Assembly: GCA_903813345.2 (NCBI GenBank)
Contig: CAIIXF020000006.1
Coordinates: forward strand, 25,181,936 to 25,245,935
Direction: 5' to 3'
DNA from: Owenia fusiformis
Taxonomy: Eukaryota > Annelida > Polychaeta > Sabellida > Oweniidae
Length of the DNA stretch: 64,000 bases
A model generated the notes under the pieces. That model saw only the letters and a program-made list of their open reading frames with translations. It ran no database searches and was not told where the DNA came from. The position numbers and the translations under genes are program-made. Below, in pieces: positions 36,188-47,900 of the stretch. The stretch's first letter is position 1, and the number at the start of each line of letters is the position of its first letter.

Positions 36188-38027
36188 AACATTGTATTTT
36201 AACTGTATACAGAATGATCATTATTAAAGTTAGTTCAATTGTGGTTCACCCTGTATTCTCAAATTAAACTTAGTATTTTAAATGTACAGGGTGATCACTA
36301 AGTGAATTCAATTCTGGATCACCCTTTTTCAATATTAGTGAATACATACAACCAACAATTTACAGTACATGTAATTCTCAATTTAGCCTGCGTGATCTTT
36401 CACATGGATTTTGTTGAAAAATGAATCCAAGATCAAAAGCATGTGCCATTCATGGGTTGAATTACAAACCAGTTGCCATGTTAATTCTTATTCTTATATA
36501 TACCAGTATACAGAAAGAACTAGCCAAATTTAGGAGTAAAAGGTATTTACCTGAGCTAAGGATACTTGTCAAGAAAAAGCAGATTTATATAGAAAGTACA
36601 GGGTGGTCAAAATTTAGAAACACTGCCACTATTTTTCTCATATTTGGCACATTTGTACATCATTCAATTTTCTACCAGCCTACCATATTTCATGACCAAC
36701 CATCAGACTCATAGTCACAATGTTACAGCACTTTAGACAACTTGCTCCAGTGGCCACTATTGTGCTATAGACAAACCTGCAAATGTCGTTGAAAATGTCC
36801 CTACCTGACCTCTACCTATGGGAGTACCCCAAAGATAGAGTGTACGAGGATGACCTCAGGACAATTGCAGACCTCAAAAGAGGGATCATCCATTTGCCAC
36901 ACCTAACGCATGTTGTTCAAAATGGTGTAACATGGTGACTATCAGTCTGATAATCATGAAATATGGTAGAGTGGTAGGAAATTGAATGATGTACAGATAT
37001 ATCGAATATCAGGGAGTAATACAGGGTTTCTGTGTTTTTTCACCACCCTGTACTAAACTAGAAATAAATTATAAAATAAATCGTTTAACTTTTAGCAATC
37101 TGTACCATGGACAGTGGTCTGGATTTACCCATACATTCTACTTGCTCTTTAATTGTATAAAAAACTGAACTAAAATTAGTAGTATATAGGTAGTAAGTAT
37201 ATTCAGATTTTTAAGAATTTGTGACTTTTTGATAATTTAAAAATGTTGTCAATTTTACATTTTAGCATGTAACCAGATGAATTTTTGCATTGTTTACTAA
37301 AAGATTAATAACTTACAAATATTAACAGTGTTTACTTAAAACTTCTTTTGATACATTTTCTTTTAGTATATATTCCTGTACAAAAATGAGAAAAGAGTTG
37401 GTTACCACCTAGTACTAAGCCGAAAACTAGAAGTTTTTGTGTGAGAACACCATTTTTGTGAAAGTAAATTATTTTCGATTAAATAAACTTTGTATGTGAA
37501 AATAAATAGCATATAAATGGTAAAATTAAATTGCACACAAATTTCAAAAAGTAAAGAAATTACAAAAATTGTGAAAATAATTACACTAAAATTACTAGTT
37601 TTATGGTATTCATGATTAGAATGTGTTCAATATGTGCCACTTCTTCAATTAGGCATGTCGTGTGAGAGTTAATACTGTAAGTAAGTAAGTGTTAACAACT
37701 GCCCCTCCTGTTTGGAAGTACTTATGGAATTACTTATGGATATGGAATTACTTATGGATATTGGAATAACTTTAATGTAAAATGAATTGAATTTCAATGT
37801 TATTTAGTTCCAAAAGAATGAATTTCCACTCCCATAGTAAGAATGACACATCAATATTTTACCCAGTCCATACCTGCCAACTTACCGTATAAAAGTAAGC
37901 TACTAAGTAAGCTGGCCTGTAATCAGTCAACACACTGGGGAGAATCGTGAAGCAAAAACACAGTGTTCAACTATCACAGGTTCTACTGTAGTTATAAAAT
38001 TCAAATTGTGTTCAAATTGTTAGTTAG
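36188..38027. other. Intergenic, MITE-bearing
   Basis: Holds short CAGGGTG/CACCCTG end fragments near 36250-36330, the MITE at 36599-37050, and AT-rich sequence with no exon I can support. The 97-codon frame at 36421-36714 overlaps the MITE and matches nothing. Confidence 0.4.
36599..37050. mobile_element. MITE with CAGGGTGGT ends and TA target
   Basis: Left end CAGGGTGGTCAAAATTTAG and right end TTTTTTCACCACCCTG are inverted repeats; TA flanks both sides (36597-36598, 37051-37052). The internal ACATCATTCAATTTTCTACC pairs with GGAAATTGAATGATGTAC. Confidence 0.7.
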
Positions 38028-38298
38028 AAAAACACACTTTATTATTTATTCATTGAAGTGTGTCAAAATCTACGGAAAATCAGTTTCTTTAATCTACGGC
38101 ATTTTTGTCGAAAAATACCGCAAAAATTACAGCATTTTGAAAAAATCTACCGCAAAAATACCACAATTGAAATAAAAAATACGCAAATTTTAGGTCTTAG
38201 GTTGGCAGGTATGCAACCTCTTGTGGCATTTTACCTGTAATGTAATATAAAAAGTTATACAGTGAAAAGTAATAACAACTTACAGAATTTTGACTGTG
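38028..38298. repeat. 250-bp repeat, copy 2
   Basis: Direct copy of 35936-36187, slightly longer because of two small insertions around the AAATACCGC motifs; over 90 percent similar by eye. Located 2.1 kb downstream of copy 1 in the same orientation. Confidence 0.7.
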
Positions 38299-38582
38299 AC
38301 TGGATTAATCTTTTTGAACTGATATGAGGAGTGATCATAATATCTCTCCATTTTTATTTTTCAATATATTCTAATGAAATTTTCACAGAATGTGCAATGT
38401 ACAGTGACTTTTTGATCTAGTCTATAAATAACCCCCATATTATTCTGAAATTTAATTGTACATGATTGGTAAATTTAGTCTCCTTCCTCTTGTCGAACTT
38501 GAACTTCAATCTCTGTGCCATCCTCCTGTTCACAAAGCTCTTACCACTTTTATTGGTGAATATTGCTAGGGGTTACCACAGT

Positions 38583-38754
38583 CAGTGATCTCCCCAGCAT
38601 TAGAGCAAGTGGGCGCTCCACTCACTTGAGATTTTAAAAGCAGGCTCGCACCCACTTGAAAATGAGAAAAATCATGTAAATATGCATATTTTGGTCTAAA
38701 TTATGAAAATAGGAATTTTCACTCACTTGAGATAAAATCCTGGGGAGAACATTG
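38583..38754. mobile_element. Short MITE, CAGTGATCTCCCCAG family, copy 2
   Basis: Starts CAGTGATCTCCCCAGCATTA and ends CCTGGGGAGAACATTG. Shorter than the other two copies because one CCACTTGAAAAT sub-block is missing. Confidence 0.65.
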
Positions 38755-38936
38755 AGTGTCTTGGTGCAATAACTGAGAAGGTTGGAGTACAGTGGCTCAA
38801 CATGGTATGTAAAGATAGGCCTATACATACATGTAACAATATTTATCAATGTTGAGAAAAGTCATGCTTTCATCCTACACTCTGTAATTTCTGGTAAACC
38901 TGTGAACTTGCCCAAATGGTTGAATAAATGATTGAT

Positions 38937-39203
38937 CCAAGTAGGAGGGTAATCCACTAGGGGAGCTCAGGGCAATCCCAGAATTCCCTGATCACTATAG
39001 CCAATGAGACCAGTCATATGGGTTCCAAGTAGGAGGGTAGTCCACTAGGGGAGCCCAGGGCAGTCCCAGAATTCCCTGATCACTATAGCCAATGAGACCA
39101 GTCATATGGGTTCCAAGTAGGAGGGTAGTCCACTAGGGGAGCCCAGGGCAATCCCAGAATTCCCTGATCACTATAGCCAACGAGACCAGTCATATGGGTT
39201 CCA
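38937..39203. repeat. 88-bp tandem repeat, three copies
   Basis: Units marked by GTAGGAGGGT at 38941, 39029 and 39117 (period 88), each with CCACTAGGGGAGC and TTCCCTGATCACTATAGCC. The units differ at only a few positions. Confidence 0.9.
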
Positions 39204-39983
39204 TCCCATTGGTGCCTAAATTTCTCATTGGATACAGCATTTGAAATAAAAAGTAAACAGGCTTATCCAAGATTGATATTATGCTTCAAAATGTGAAAGT
39301 TATGTGAAAGATATTAGCTGATGTTAGACATTGACAGCTTCATATACCAGGTATATTGTTTAATACATGTATACCCAAATTTTGCAGTGGAAATTGGTAA
39401 ATTGAATAAAAAGTGTATACTGTATATCCAAGATTTATATTATGCTTAAAAATGTCATTGTCAAATTGCCATTGCCACAAAAGGTTAATAGGCCCATTTA
39501 AAGCATGGTTATAGCAGTCATAAAAATGTGAAAATTTATAAAGCTTACTGCATAATATTTGCTAAGATATATTACTTGACAGGTTTGACCTTGACATGTT
39601 AATGATGGAAAAATCAAGGAGGATTAGTGTAATATTCAATCTTCTTTGGCAGTTCTAGTCAAAACAGTTGATCAGTGATATTAAGGTCAGGCCCATAAAC
39701 CTTAGTTTTGTATATAATATGATGTACATGTGAACTGTATAATACATGTAAACATGTCAGTAGTTTGTGTGTACTTTAGTATAGTTAAACCACATTACTG
39801 CTCGCTTTTGGGAAACAAATCTGACTACTAGTTAGAACTTTGAATGTATTGGTATCCAAGAAATAATATTTTTTTATATTATTTGGCTGGGTCAAACTAT
39901 CAGTAGATAATACCACACCAAGTATGCATGCCATGAAAATATGTCTGTCAAGGTTACATGTAGAGGGGTTGGGTTATGGGTCT

Positions 39984-40188
39984 CAGTGATCTCCTCAGCA
40001 TTAAAGCAAGTGGGTGCAGCACCCACCTGAGATTTTGAAAATAGGCTTGCACCCACTTGAAAATCTATTTGCTCCCACTTGAAAATGAGAAAAATCATGA
40101 AAATTAGCCATATTTGACCAAATTTGGTTCAAATTGTGAGATTCAGAATTTTGCACCCACTTGAGATAAAATCCTGGGGAGATCACTG
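39984..40188. mobile_element. Short MITE, CAGTGATCTCCCCAG family, copy 3
   Basis: Starts CAGTGATCTCCTCAGCATTA and ends TCCTGGGGAGATCACTG; GGTCT is present on both flanks as a possible target duplication. It is the best-preserved copy in the window. Confidence 0.7.
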
Positions 40189-42131
40189 GGTCTAACAACT
40201 TGATAAGTGTGGAAAAAACATTGATAGTTTGGTCCATTATACAAATTGTCCACAATTTACACAGACTTTGAATTGTAATTATAAAGAAACTTTTCAGACA
40301 CCCTGTATATTCTGTACAGAAAGCATTGTATTTGGTCATTTTTTTAAAAATTGTCAAATACATGTAGTGAACTGAATCAGGTTATAGAAGTATTTTTGTG
40401 TGATTTATTAATGAAGCCATACAACATTTGTCAGGTACATATCATTCAATGATATATGTGATAGTATAACACATTCAATTGCACAAAACAATTGTATTTT
40501 ATATCACATGTACTTTGGGTGTATAATATACAGATACATAAATGCCATACACTTTGATTACTTTTAATGTAAAATATTTTTATTGAATCATTTGATAATT
40601 TTAGAAAAAAGAAGTCAATCTTTGTAAATATCTATCAAGGTCATATCTTTTATCAATTATGAAATAAGGTATCATTCATTATACTGGAGTCAGGGGTGAA
40701 GTCAGTAAATTACTTTACTCAGTTACCTGCCTCATCCATGGCTATACCCAGGAAACATGGTAAAGTAACATCACATACATTCCTTCTGAATCATTCCACA
40801 TTTAAAAATTGTGATAAATACAGTAATACATTCCTTAAAGCTCAACCACAATATTTGAAGCTATAATGGCTTAAGCTGTGAAGCCTACCTATGTGGCTAT
40901 GGTACTTTAAAAATAAAACTATATAAGCTATTGTTTTGGTTACACTTACATAATACATTAGTAGTTTTTATTAGTAAGTTTTCATCATGTTGATCTTATG
41001 ATGAAGATGCAATGTCATTAACATTTATTGGGGATGTAGTACTTAATGATGTTTAAGACATCATAAGTACTCCTGGAAACAGGAAATACAACATTTTCTT
41101 TGGTTCATAGGGAACAGGTTTCCAGAACCTTAATACCTCAGTCACATTTGATCTACTGCAACTGTATGGCAGCCCTAGCTTCCCAAAATCGAGAGAAATA
41201 TGCAGCATAAAACTAATTTGTAGTAATGAGAAATATGATGTCGATTTTCTATATCGAAGAGCAAATGTGACTACGGCTTAAGTGATAATGTGGTTTTGAA
41301 CACAAAAAATCACAGATTGTGGGACCAAAGTTTGCCTTGATGCAGGACTCACCTCACTTAACCAAAACTGCCTGTAACTGTCTTATAATAGACACAAATA
41401 AATAATATACTACGTGTACACATCAATATCATTTTTGGTTATGGTGATGTCATGCTGAAAGACAATTCACATATACATAGTGAAACAACATGAATGGTCT
41501 CAGTGTGTCTCAAAGAAATTGATAAATTGTTGTTAATTCTGAATCTGAATGTACATTGTGTTACATGTATGTAATTTTATATATATATTCTCGATGAATG
41601 ATATTTGATTATAAATTAGTTTACAAGAGCTGCCATCTATTAATAGATGTGTATTATGAAATTAAAGTTCAATAAATGATATTCATGTATGTAACAACTA
41701 TAAACAGATAAACATTTCTTTGTTTTTATTTACATCAATTCAACTTGTCCTTAGTAGTTGAAGTGTACTGCCCCCCCCCCCCCCCCTCTTCCCCAGTATT
41801 TACATTCACTCCAATAATGTCCAAAAACCAAAAATGTAAAAATCCTGTTTCACACCAAAACTAAAGAATAATAGAAGTTTCCGATAAATCGTGCAATCTT
41901 TTGATCCATCAGAGAAACTATAACTTATTGGCTAGATTGATGATGCCATTGGTTGTAGGTAGCAAACTGCCCATTCGAAAATGGTATTAACTTTTTGCTA
42001 ATTTTATAAAAGTACAACATATGACATCATCAATCTAGCCAATATATTGTGGTTTCTCTGATGGATCAAAAGATGGCATGATTTATCGGAAACGTCTATT
42101 GCATTGTATAAACTGAAATTTCCACCGCATA
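40189..42131. other. Intergenic, repeats only
   Basis: No exon supported. Contains a CACCCTG-TA end fragment near 40300, a repeat at 41139-41276 bounded by AGTCACATTTG / CAAATGTGACT and related to 23736-23866, a poly-C run at about 41770, and a fold-back at 41868-42100. Confidence 0.4.
41868..42100. mobile_element. Fold-back MITE with TTTCCGATAAATC arms
   Basis: Left arm TTTCCGATAAATCGTGCAAT plus CTTTTGATCCATCAGAGAAA and GGCTAGATTGATGATG is mirrored on the right by CATCATCAATCTAGCC, TTTCTCTGATGGATCAAAAG and GATTTATCGGAAA. Arms are about 80 bp with an approximately 65-bp spacer. Confidence 0.7.
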
Positions 42132-42503
42132 TTAAAGGGGCAACAAGGCCTGTAGGGAGAAAATAGGAAAATCAAAAAAAATTCTGAGCTATCAAGGCAA
42201 CATTTGGCTTAACATCTTCTTTGACATACCTATTTTCTTAAAATGTATGGATAAACTATCAATTTCAGCCTTAAGAAGTGTAAATTCAGTTCAAAGCTTG
42301 AAAAAGGGGAAATCCACTTTTATATTTTTAAGATCCACCATGTTTCAAGAGGAATATCAGTTGAAATAATGTTTATCTAGGGGGTTTCTTTGTAGATAAT
42401 AAAAATAGATGTTAGTCTTGATGAAATATCCAAACTTAAATATATTTTGGCACTGGTCCATGATCGTTGAATGGCCCCACTGCACTAATTGTTGCACCTT
42501 TAA
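42132..42503. mobile_element. MITE, TTAAAGGGGCAA ends, copy 2
   Basis: Nearly full-length copy of 25213-25581 in the same orientation. Left flank TA is kept, the right flank reads TC, so the target duplication has decayed on that side. Confidence 0.75.
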
Positions 42504-42692
42504 TCCAGCACTCTCCCTATCTAAAATAAAATTAAATTGACCTTTACTTTATTTGGAAAGTCATAGTTTTGAAATGAGACATTTTGACTGTAAACATAAA
42601 AATGTTTTGTGAGACTTGTTATGTGATAAATGTCACTCAAAATTGAAACTTCTGCAGATTGGGTTTGGAGGAGAGGTTTCCTCTTGTTTATA

Positions 42693-42934
42693 CAGGGTGT
42701 CAAATAAATATGTTCTCCCCTCTCTAACCTAACATTTACATAATGTTGCATAATTTTTGGTCTGCATAGGCCTATATCCGAATTGATCTTTAGCACATTA
42801 AAACTAGGTTCCTTGGATCAGCTCTACAAGTTTCAGATTACTAGCTCTACAACTACAGATGTAGATGCATTTTTATGCAAAAAAGTTCCTTCTCTTGAAA
42901 TTAAGGGGGTAGAACATATTTATTTGACACCCTG
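42693..42934. mobile_element. MITE with CAGGGTGTC ends and TA target
   Basis: Left CAGGGTGTCAAATAAATATG and right CATATTTATTTGACACCCTG (with one inner mismatch) are inverted repeats; TA flanks both ends (42691-42692, 42935-42936). Non-coding. Confidence 0.75.
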
Positions 42935-44905
42935 TATAATAAATATATGTCCCTCTCCCTTCACGAAGTGCTGTGGATAGAGCAAACCACAAGTCAAAAA
43001 CCATAAAGGTGAGCAAATATCAATGTCATCTTGTATTCCCACAAATGAGAAATTCAGAGTAGGAACACTGGGTCAGGTTGTGTCTTTTCTTTTTTATCTT
43101 GCGCAAGTGCAAAAAGGAATAGCCTTTATGATAGTAAAACTTGACATCATAAAATCCAAATCTCAATCCCATCGTTGTTAAAAGTGACTATGATGTATAT
43201 CCGTTGCGCATGTTTGATTAAAATAAACTGAATGAAAAGTGAGCTTGATACCTGTTGTCTATCTCTATTACACATCCCAACCCCTCTCCCTTTCCTTGAA
43301 ACCACAACTTGAGACAAACCCTGCTTATTTGTCAATAAAAATAGACCTAGGGAAAAGAAGTAGTAAGCTTAGCATATATAGATACACTAAGCTTACTACT
43401 CATTTTCCCACGGCCTGTGTCAATAAATATGACTGCAAAATATAGTGAGTGACATGATTGTGTGGTCTTTGTTCCCCGGGGCTGGTAGTGCAGTCTCGAA
43501 AACCGTGTTTCGTTTGTTGTAATACGAGATATTGCGAGAATTGAAGCATTGTGGGATTGAATTTTTAATTTCGCAATTTACAGGAAATTCATTGTCTTGG
43601 TGAGTTTTGTTTTCAAATTACCACAATAAATCAATTAATCTACTCTTTAAATTTATTATTATTGTGTACCTTGATATACATTCAATTGCGAGGCGAGGTT
43701 TTATAGCATAATATCTTGAAGTAATGGAGATATTGGCTTTACAATGTGAACTCAAAAGACGTTTCCTGTTTTCCAGAATTTTTTTATTTTTCTTTGTTTC
43801 AACTCGATCTTTCATTGCCGTTTTTAGTGAGCATCAGATACCTAGTATGGTATATCATTACACCAAAATATGATATTGTAATATAAGATCGATATGATAC
43901 ACATTCAGCCGCCAAACTTCATTCATTTTCTGACAATCAGTCTCTTGAATGTCCAATGTCCTTATTTGACACCAAAAAATTAAATGGCCAATAGAGTCAG
44001 TACGTCTATTTCCAAACACCCCCATCAAAAAATGTAGTTAGCTTGGCTGTACTGCACATCTATGCTATGATTCTATATATATTATGTGTATTATCCACTG
44101 TAGAATGCATTTGCAGAAAAAATTACGAAAAATTGTAAAAAATATCTGGGTTATTCCATTTTTACTACAAGGTATTTTAGGGGGGTAATTCTGAACAGGA
44201 GTTATTTTGGGGGGTAAATCCGAACACTTGCATGGGGGTAATTCCAAACACTTAACTTAAACTTTATTGTTTTAATTATTAGATTGATGGTATATCATTA
44301 TATGATACCCTTAACTTATGATACTGGATCCTGTCACCCCTGCATATCAAGAAACCCAAATTTAAATCATTTATTACTGACATCTATTTATTTAAACGCA
44401 CAGAGTTTTTGGGGGTAATTCCAAACACTAGCATGGGGGTAATTCCGAACACCTAAATCATCATAATTGATTATTTTATTGTAAGATTGTTGGTATACAT
44501 CATTATATTGTATCTTTCAGGCTATAAATATTATGTAGAGGTAGTAGAGGTACTATTATTCAATTCAATGATCTGCTTGCCATTATTTGGAACCCGTTCG
44601 TGTTTACCCCCCTGTTTGGATTTGGACGTATTGACTCTAATAAAATACGCCTTCAAATATATAAAAGGTCTACTAAATCTTCATTTATGTGTGTCCAAAA
44701 CGTGCCTGAAATATTTATGATTATGATCGTTCTTTTAGATTTTGCTCAAAAACTTGAGAATCCTAACGGCTTTCAAATTTGACTAATACACGAATCAGTT
44801 GGGAACTTACGTATAATGTGCATTTCTGTTATTTTCATACATTCATTTTCAGATTTTTACAGATAGACAGTAATTAATCAATCGTTGTATTGGTTGATCG
44901 TAATA
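42935..44905. other. Region upstream of EIF4G2
   Basis: No exon supported. A perfect-looking hairpin (AAGTAGTAAGCTTAG / CTAAGCTTACTACT) lies at 43357-43402. GGGGTAATTCCxAACAC motifs occur several times between 44180 and 44455, where about 250 bp look imperfectly duplicated. The promoter of EIF4G2 should be here or just upstream of 44864, but I cannot place it; TTTTCAG at 44845-44851 could be an acceptor of a leader intron. Confidence 0.35.
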
Positions 44906-44908
44906 CTG
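44906..44908 (+). promoter_or_regulatory. EIF4G2: Candidate CUG initiation codon of EIF4G2
   Basis: CTG with context AATACTGG (A at -3, G at +4). An in-frame TAG at 44864-44866 closes the frame upstream, and the codons between contain no ATG. Exon 1 downstream encodes GGASQSAGG, matching the vertebrate N-terminus whose start is GUG at the same alignment position. A TTG at 44894 is a weaker alternative. Confidence 0.7.
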
Positions 44909-47900
44909 GACGCACAGAGAGAACACGGGGGTGCTTCTCAAAGTGCAGGAGGAAGGTAAGTTATGAAACATAACTTAAGATTTTTTTAGGTTTAGGAGTT
45001 TGTCCGTGTGATGTATTTGTCCTTGTCTGATCTAACAATTACCAAGGTGCCAGTAGATATGTTTCACCACCAGATGGCTAATTTTTAGATAAAATCTAAA
45101 AATTTTCATTTGGAAATAATTATCTGTCAATACAAGAAGATATTTCAATTTTCATAATTTTATAAGAGTATCCCTGACCTAAAATAGCATTTAAATTAAA
45201 ATGTAAATTGTATGTAGATATCAAATATGATATCATTTTGATTTTAATACGATATTCTGTATTTACCACTTAATTTAAAAGTTGTTTTTCTGGTTTGTTT
45301 ATCATATTTGAATCATAACAAATTGCTTTTGATTCTATGATTTATGGGAAATATATGACCTCAGATTGTTTTCTGGACATTGCCAAAAACCTCAATAGCT
45401 ACGTGATTTTGGTCTTTCAATGATGAATGAAATTTCCTATCATATTGTACGCCATAAATCATAGCATCTCGGTCTTTAAATCCTTAAATATTTAATGGTT
45501 AAAACAAAATTATTTCTCAGATCTAGTCTATTAAATCTGACTTCAGATAGTAAAAAACTTATTATAACTTTCACAATTTTGATAAATTAAGAATGTCAGC
45601 ATGCCGATTGATTGTCACATTTGTTTGGACAGCTTGATTGCATTATATTGGCAATTCATCCTGTTGTTGTATCTTATTAAAGTCCTAATTAGGATGTTAT
45701 TCTAAGCAAACAAAATGCAAGTTACATCGTATATGTGACCAATTAAACAAACTTGACTCAGCCAATCAGACACAATCAATCATTTGAATAATAAGGCTAA
45801 TCTATAATATAAAGAAGCCACTTTCACTCAACAAAGGCCATTGTCACATATGTTCAATATCAGTCTTCAGTTAACATTAAGTAAAGGAACAAGAACTTAA
45901 TAAGCAGGAGTTTATAAGCAGATGGTTCTCAACTTGACCAAGTAAGGAAACAATTATTTTCTTTGTTCTTTGAATTTCTGTTTTTTTAATGTTGTACAGA
46001 AGTCTTGAATCAAGTCTCTGGACGTCTGTTGGGTGTAGTAGTGGAGGGGATTTAATACAAGACTAGTTCTACTGTGAGGAAATCATATTCACTCTATTCT
46101 TTGAATATTTAGTCATGCTTTAGAATGTTGTTGATGGATAGAAATGAATGTCCTATGATTCAATTCTCGAAATCGTTGTTCCCTCTTCAAAAGAGGAGAC
46201 GCGAAAATCTTTCCTTATAAGGTCAAAATATTTCCCATGATGCAGTTCGCGGAGGAACAAATTTATACTTCCTTGTTTTCCCTCATAGGTTTAACATGGG
46301 AATTTTAACACCTATTTTTCAAACGATATATTCGTTCATATTCCCGTACGAGGGTACAGAAAAAATTATTAGAAACGATTGATCTTTTATTAATCTTTAT
46401 ATAACAGCTATTTTTTTCATTTTATTGATTCATAGCGTGGTGAAAACGATGATTGAAAAGTGAGAAAATATTCCGGAAGAGAAGGTCACATGATCAGTTG
46501 GCTAGTCGCCATATTGGAAAAAACAATTCCATTCGACTTTCAATACTTTCATGCCAATCTTACCGCACTAAAAACTGCATCATCGATGCAACAACGGAAT
46601 AAAAGTATTCATCATCAAATTACATCATAGAGTTACGTTGAAAACCAACAAATAACTGAGCAGTAGACCAAAGAAGAAGCGTCCCTATTATCTAGGTCAC
46701 TCTGTTCAGTGGTCCGAAAGCAAATCTCTAGTACTCGTTTCCGAATTTTGTTGATCATCGTTCAATCTTTTATTGATTAAACTCGGTATAGAGACTATTA
46801 AAGCAATGACAAAGAAGAATACTTTCGATGCTGTCATTGTTTTATTTAGCGTGCGGGTATAAAAACAAAATTGCGTAATTAGTTTGATTTAGAACTTTCG
46901 GGTCACGCAAATAGCTACGCGAAATGCATAGTGAGAAAATATAAACCAATCAAATTTTGTCCTTTTTGAGTGCTTTTTCAGTGCATATTTGCGAACGTTC
47001 TGATTCAAAGAGCGAATCGCGAAAGGGAGAATTCAATTGTAACTTGGTTATCAATATGTTCATGGTTAGGAGGTTATTTAATGTATAAAATATTTCTGTA
47101 TTCTAGACAATATGTTTACTGGAGCATAAATAAATATTCCTAAATTGTGAATTACTTAAAAAATTGCTTGCTATCCCGGCCCTGATTGTTTGATGAAACT
47201 AGAAAAAGTAAATAAAATATAAACAAAGCCAAAAGATATAAAGAGAGTGGGATAGGAACAAAACTGAGAATAAAATTGAAATTGAAGGCTGAAATAATAT
47301 GGCTAAAAGATAAAAGTGAATACAATTGCAAAAATGATATGATAAGATTTATTCTAATAAACTATACTAATTCAACAAGGAATTCAAACCGAATAAACTA
47401 GAAAATAAATAAACTGGAAAATTAATCTTTTTTGTATTTATCGTCAGTGTGTCCTGTTAAAAAATAAAGAATGTAGTCTATATCCAATAGACTGAATTTC
47501 CCGAGAATTCAGTCTATTGATCATTATGTCCCTCCTGTGGGAAAAAACAGGAAATTTCCTGCACACAATCATCAATTTTAGGAAACTTCACTTCCCAAAA
47601 ATAAGCATTACAACAATTCCATTAAGTAGTAAGGTACAATTAAATGCTATAAAAAGTAACACAGCATATTGTCAAATGGAAATAAAGCTAGGGGAAGTAA
47701 CAAATATGCAAATTAATTTACCCAGTTGGCCATTTTGAATGGCACTTCCTATGTAAACAAATAATTTTCAATCCCAAATTTTAACAGATGTGGGCTATAG
47801 TCTGAATATTTTCATTCCAAATTTCAAAAAAAATTCAGACTAGAGGATATAGTCTATAAAGAATGTAATGTAGTGTCTAGCAAACTGATGACACAATAAA

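Noticed and set aside
36421-36714. 97-codon frame after the glycosyltransferase gene
   Set aside because: Its 3' third lies inside a TA-flanked MITE, and it has no start context, domain or splice evidence.
45410-45545. TGATGA and CTGA motifs in EIF4G2 intron 1, considered as a C/D snoRNA
   Set aside because: The spacing (about 116 nt) is long, no terminal stem or C'/D' pair is visible, and such motifs are common in AT-rich introns.
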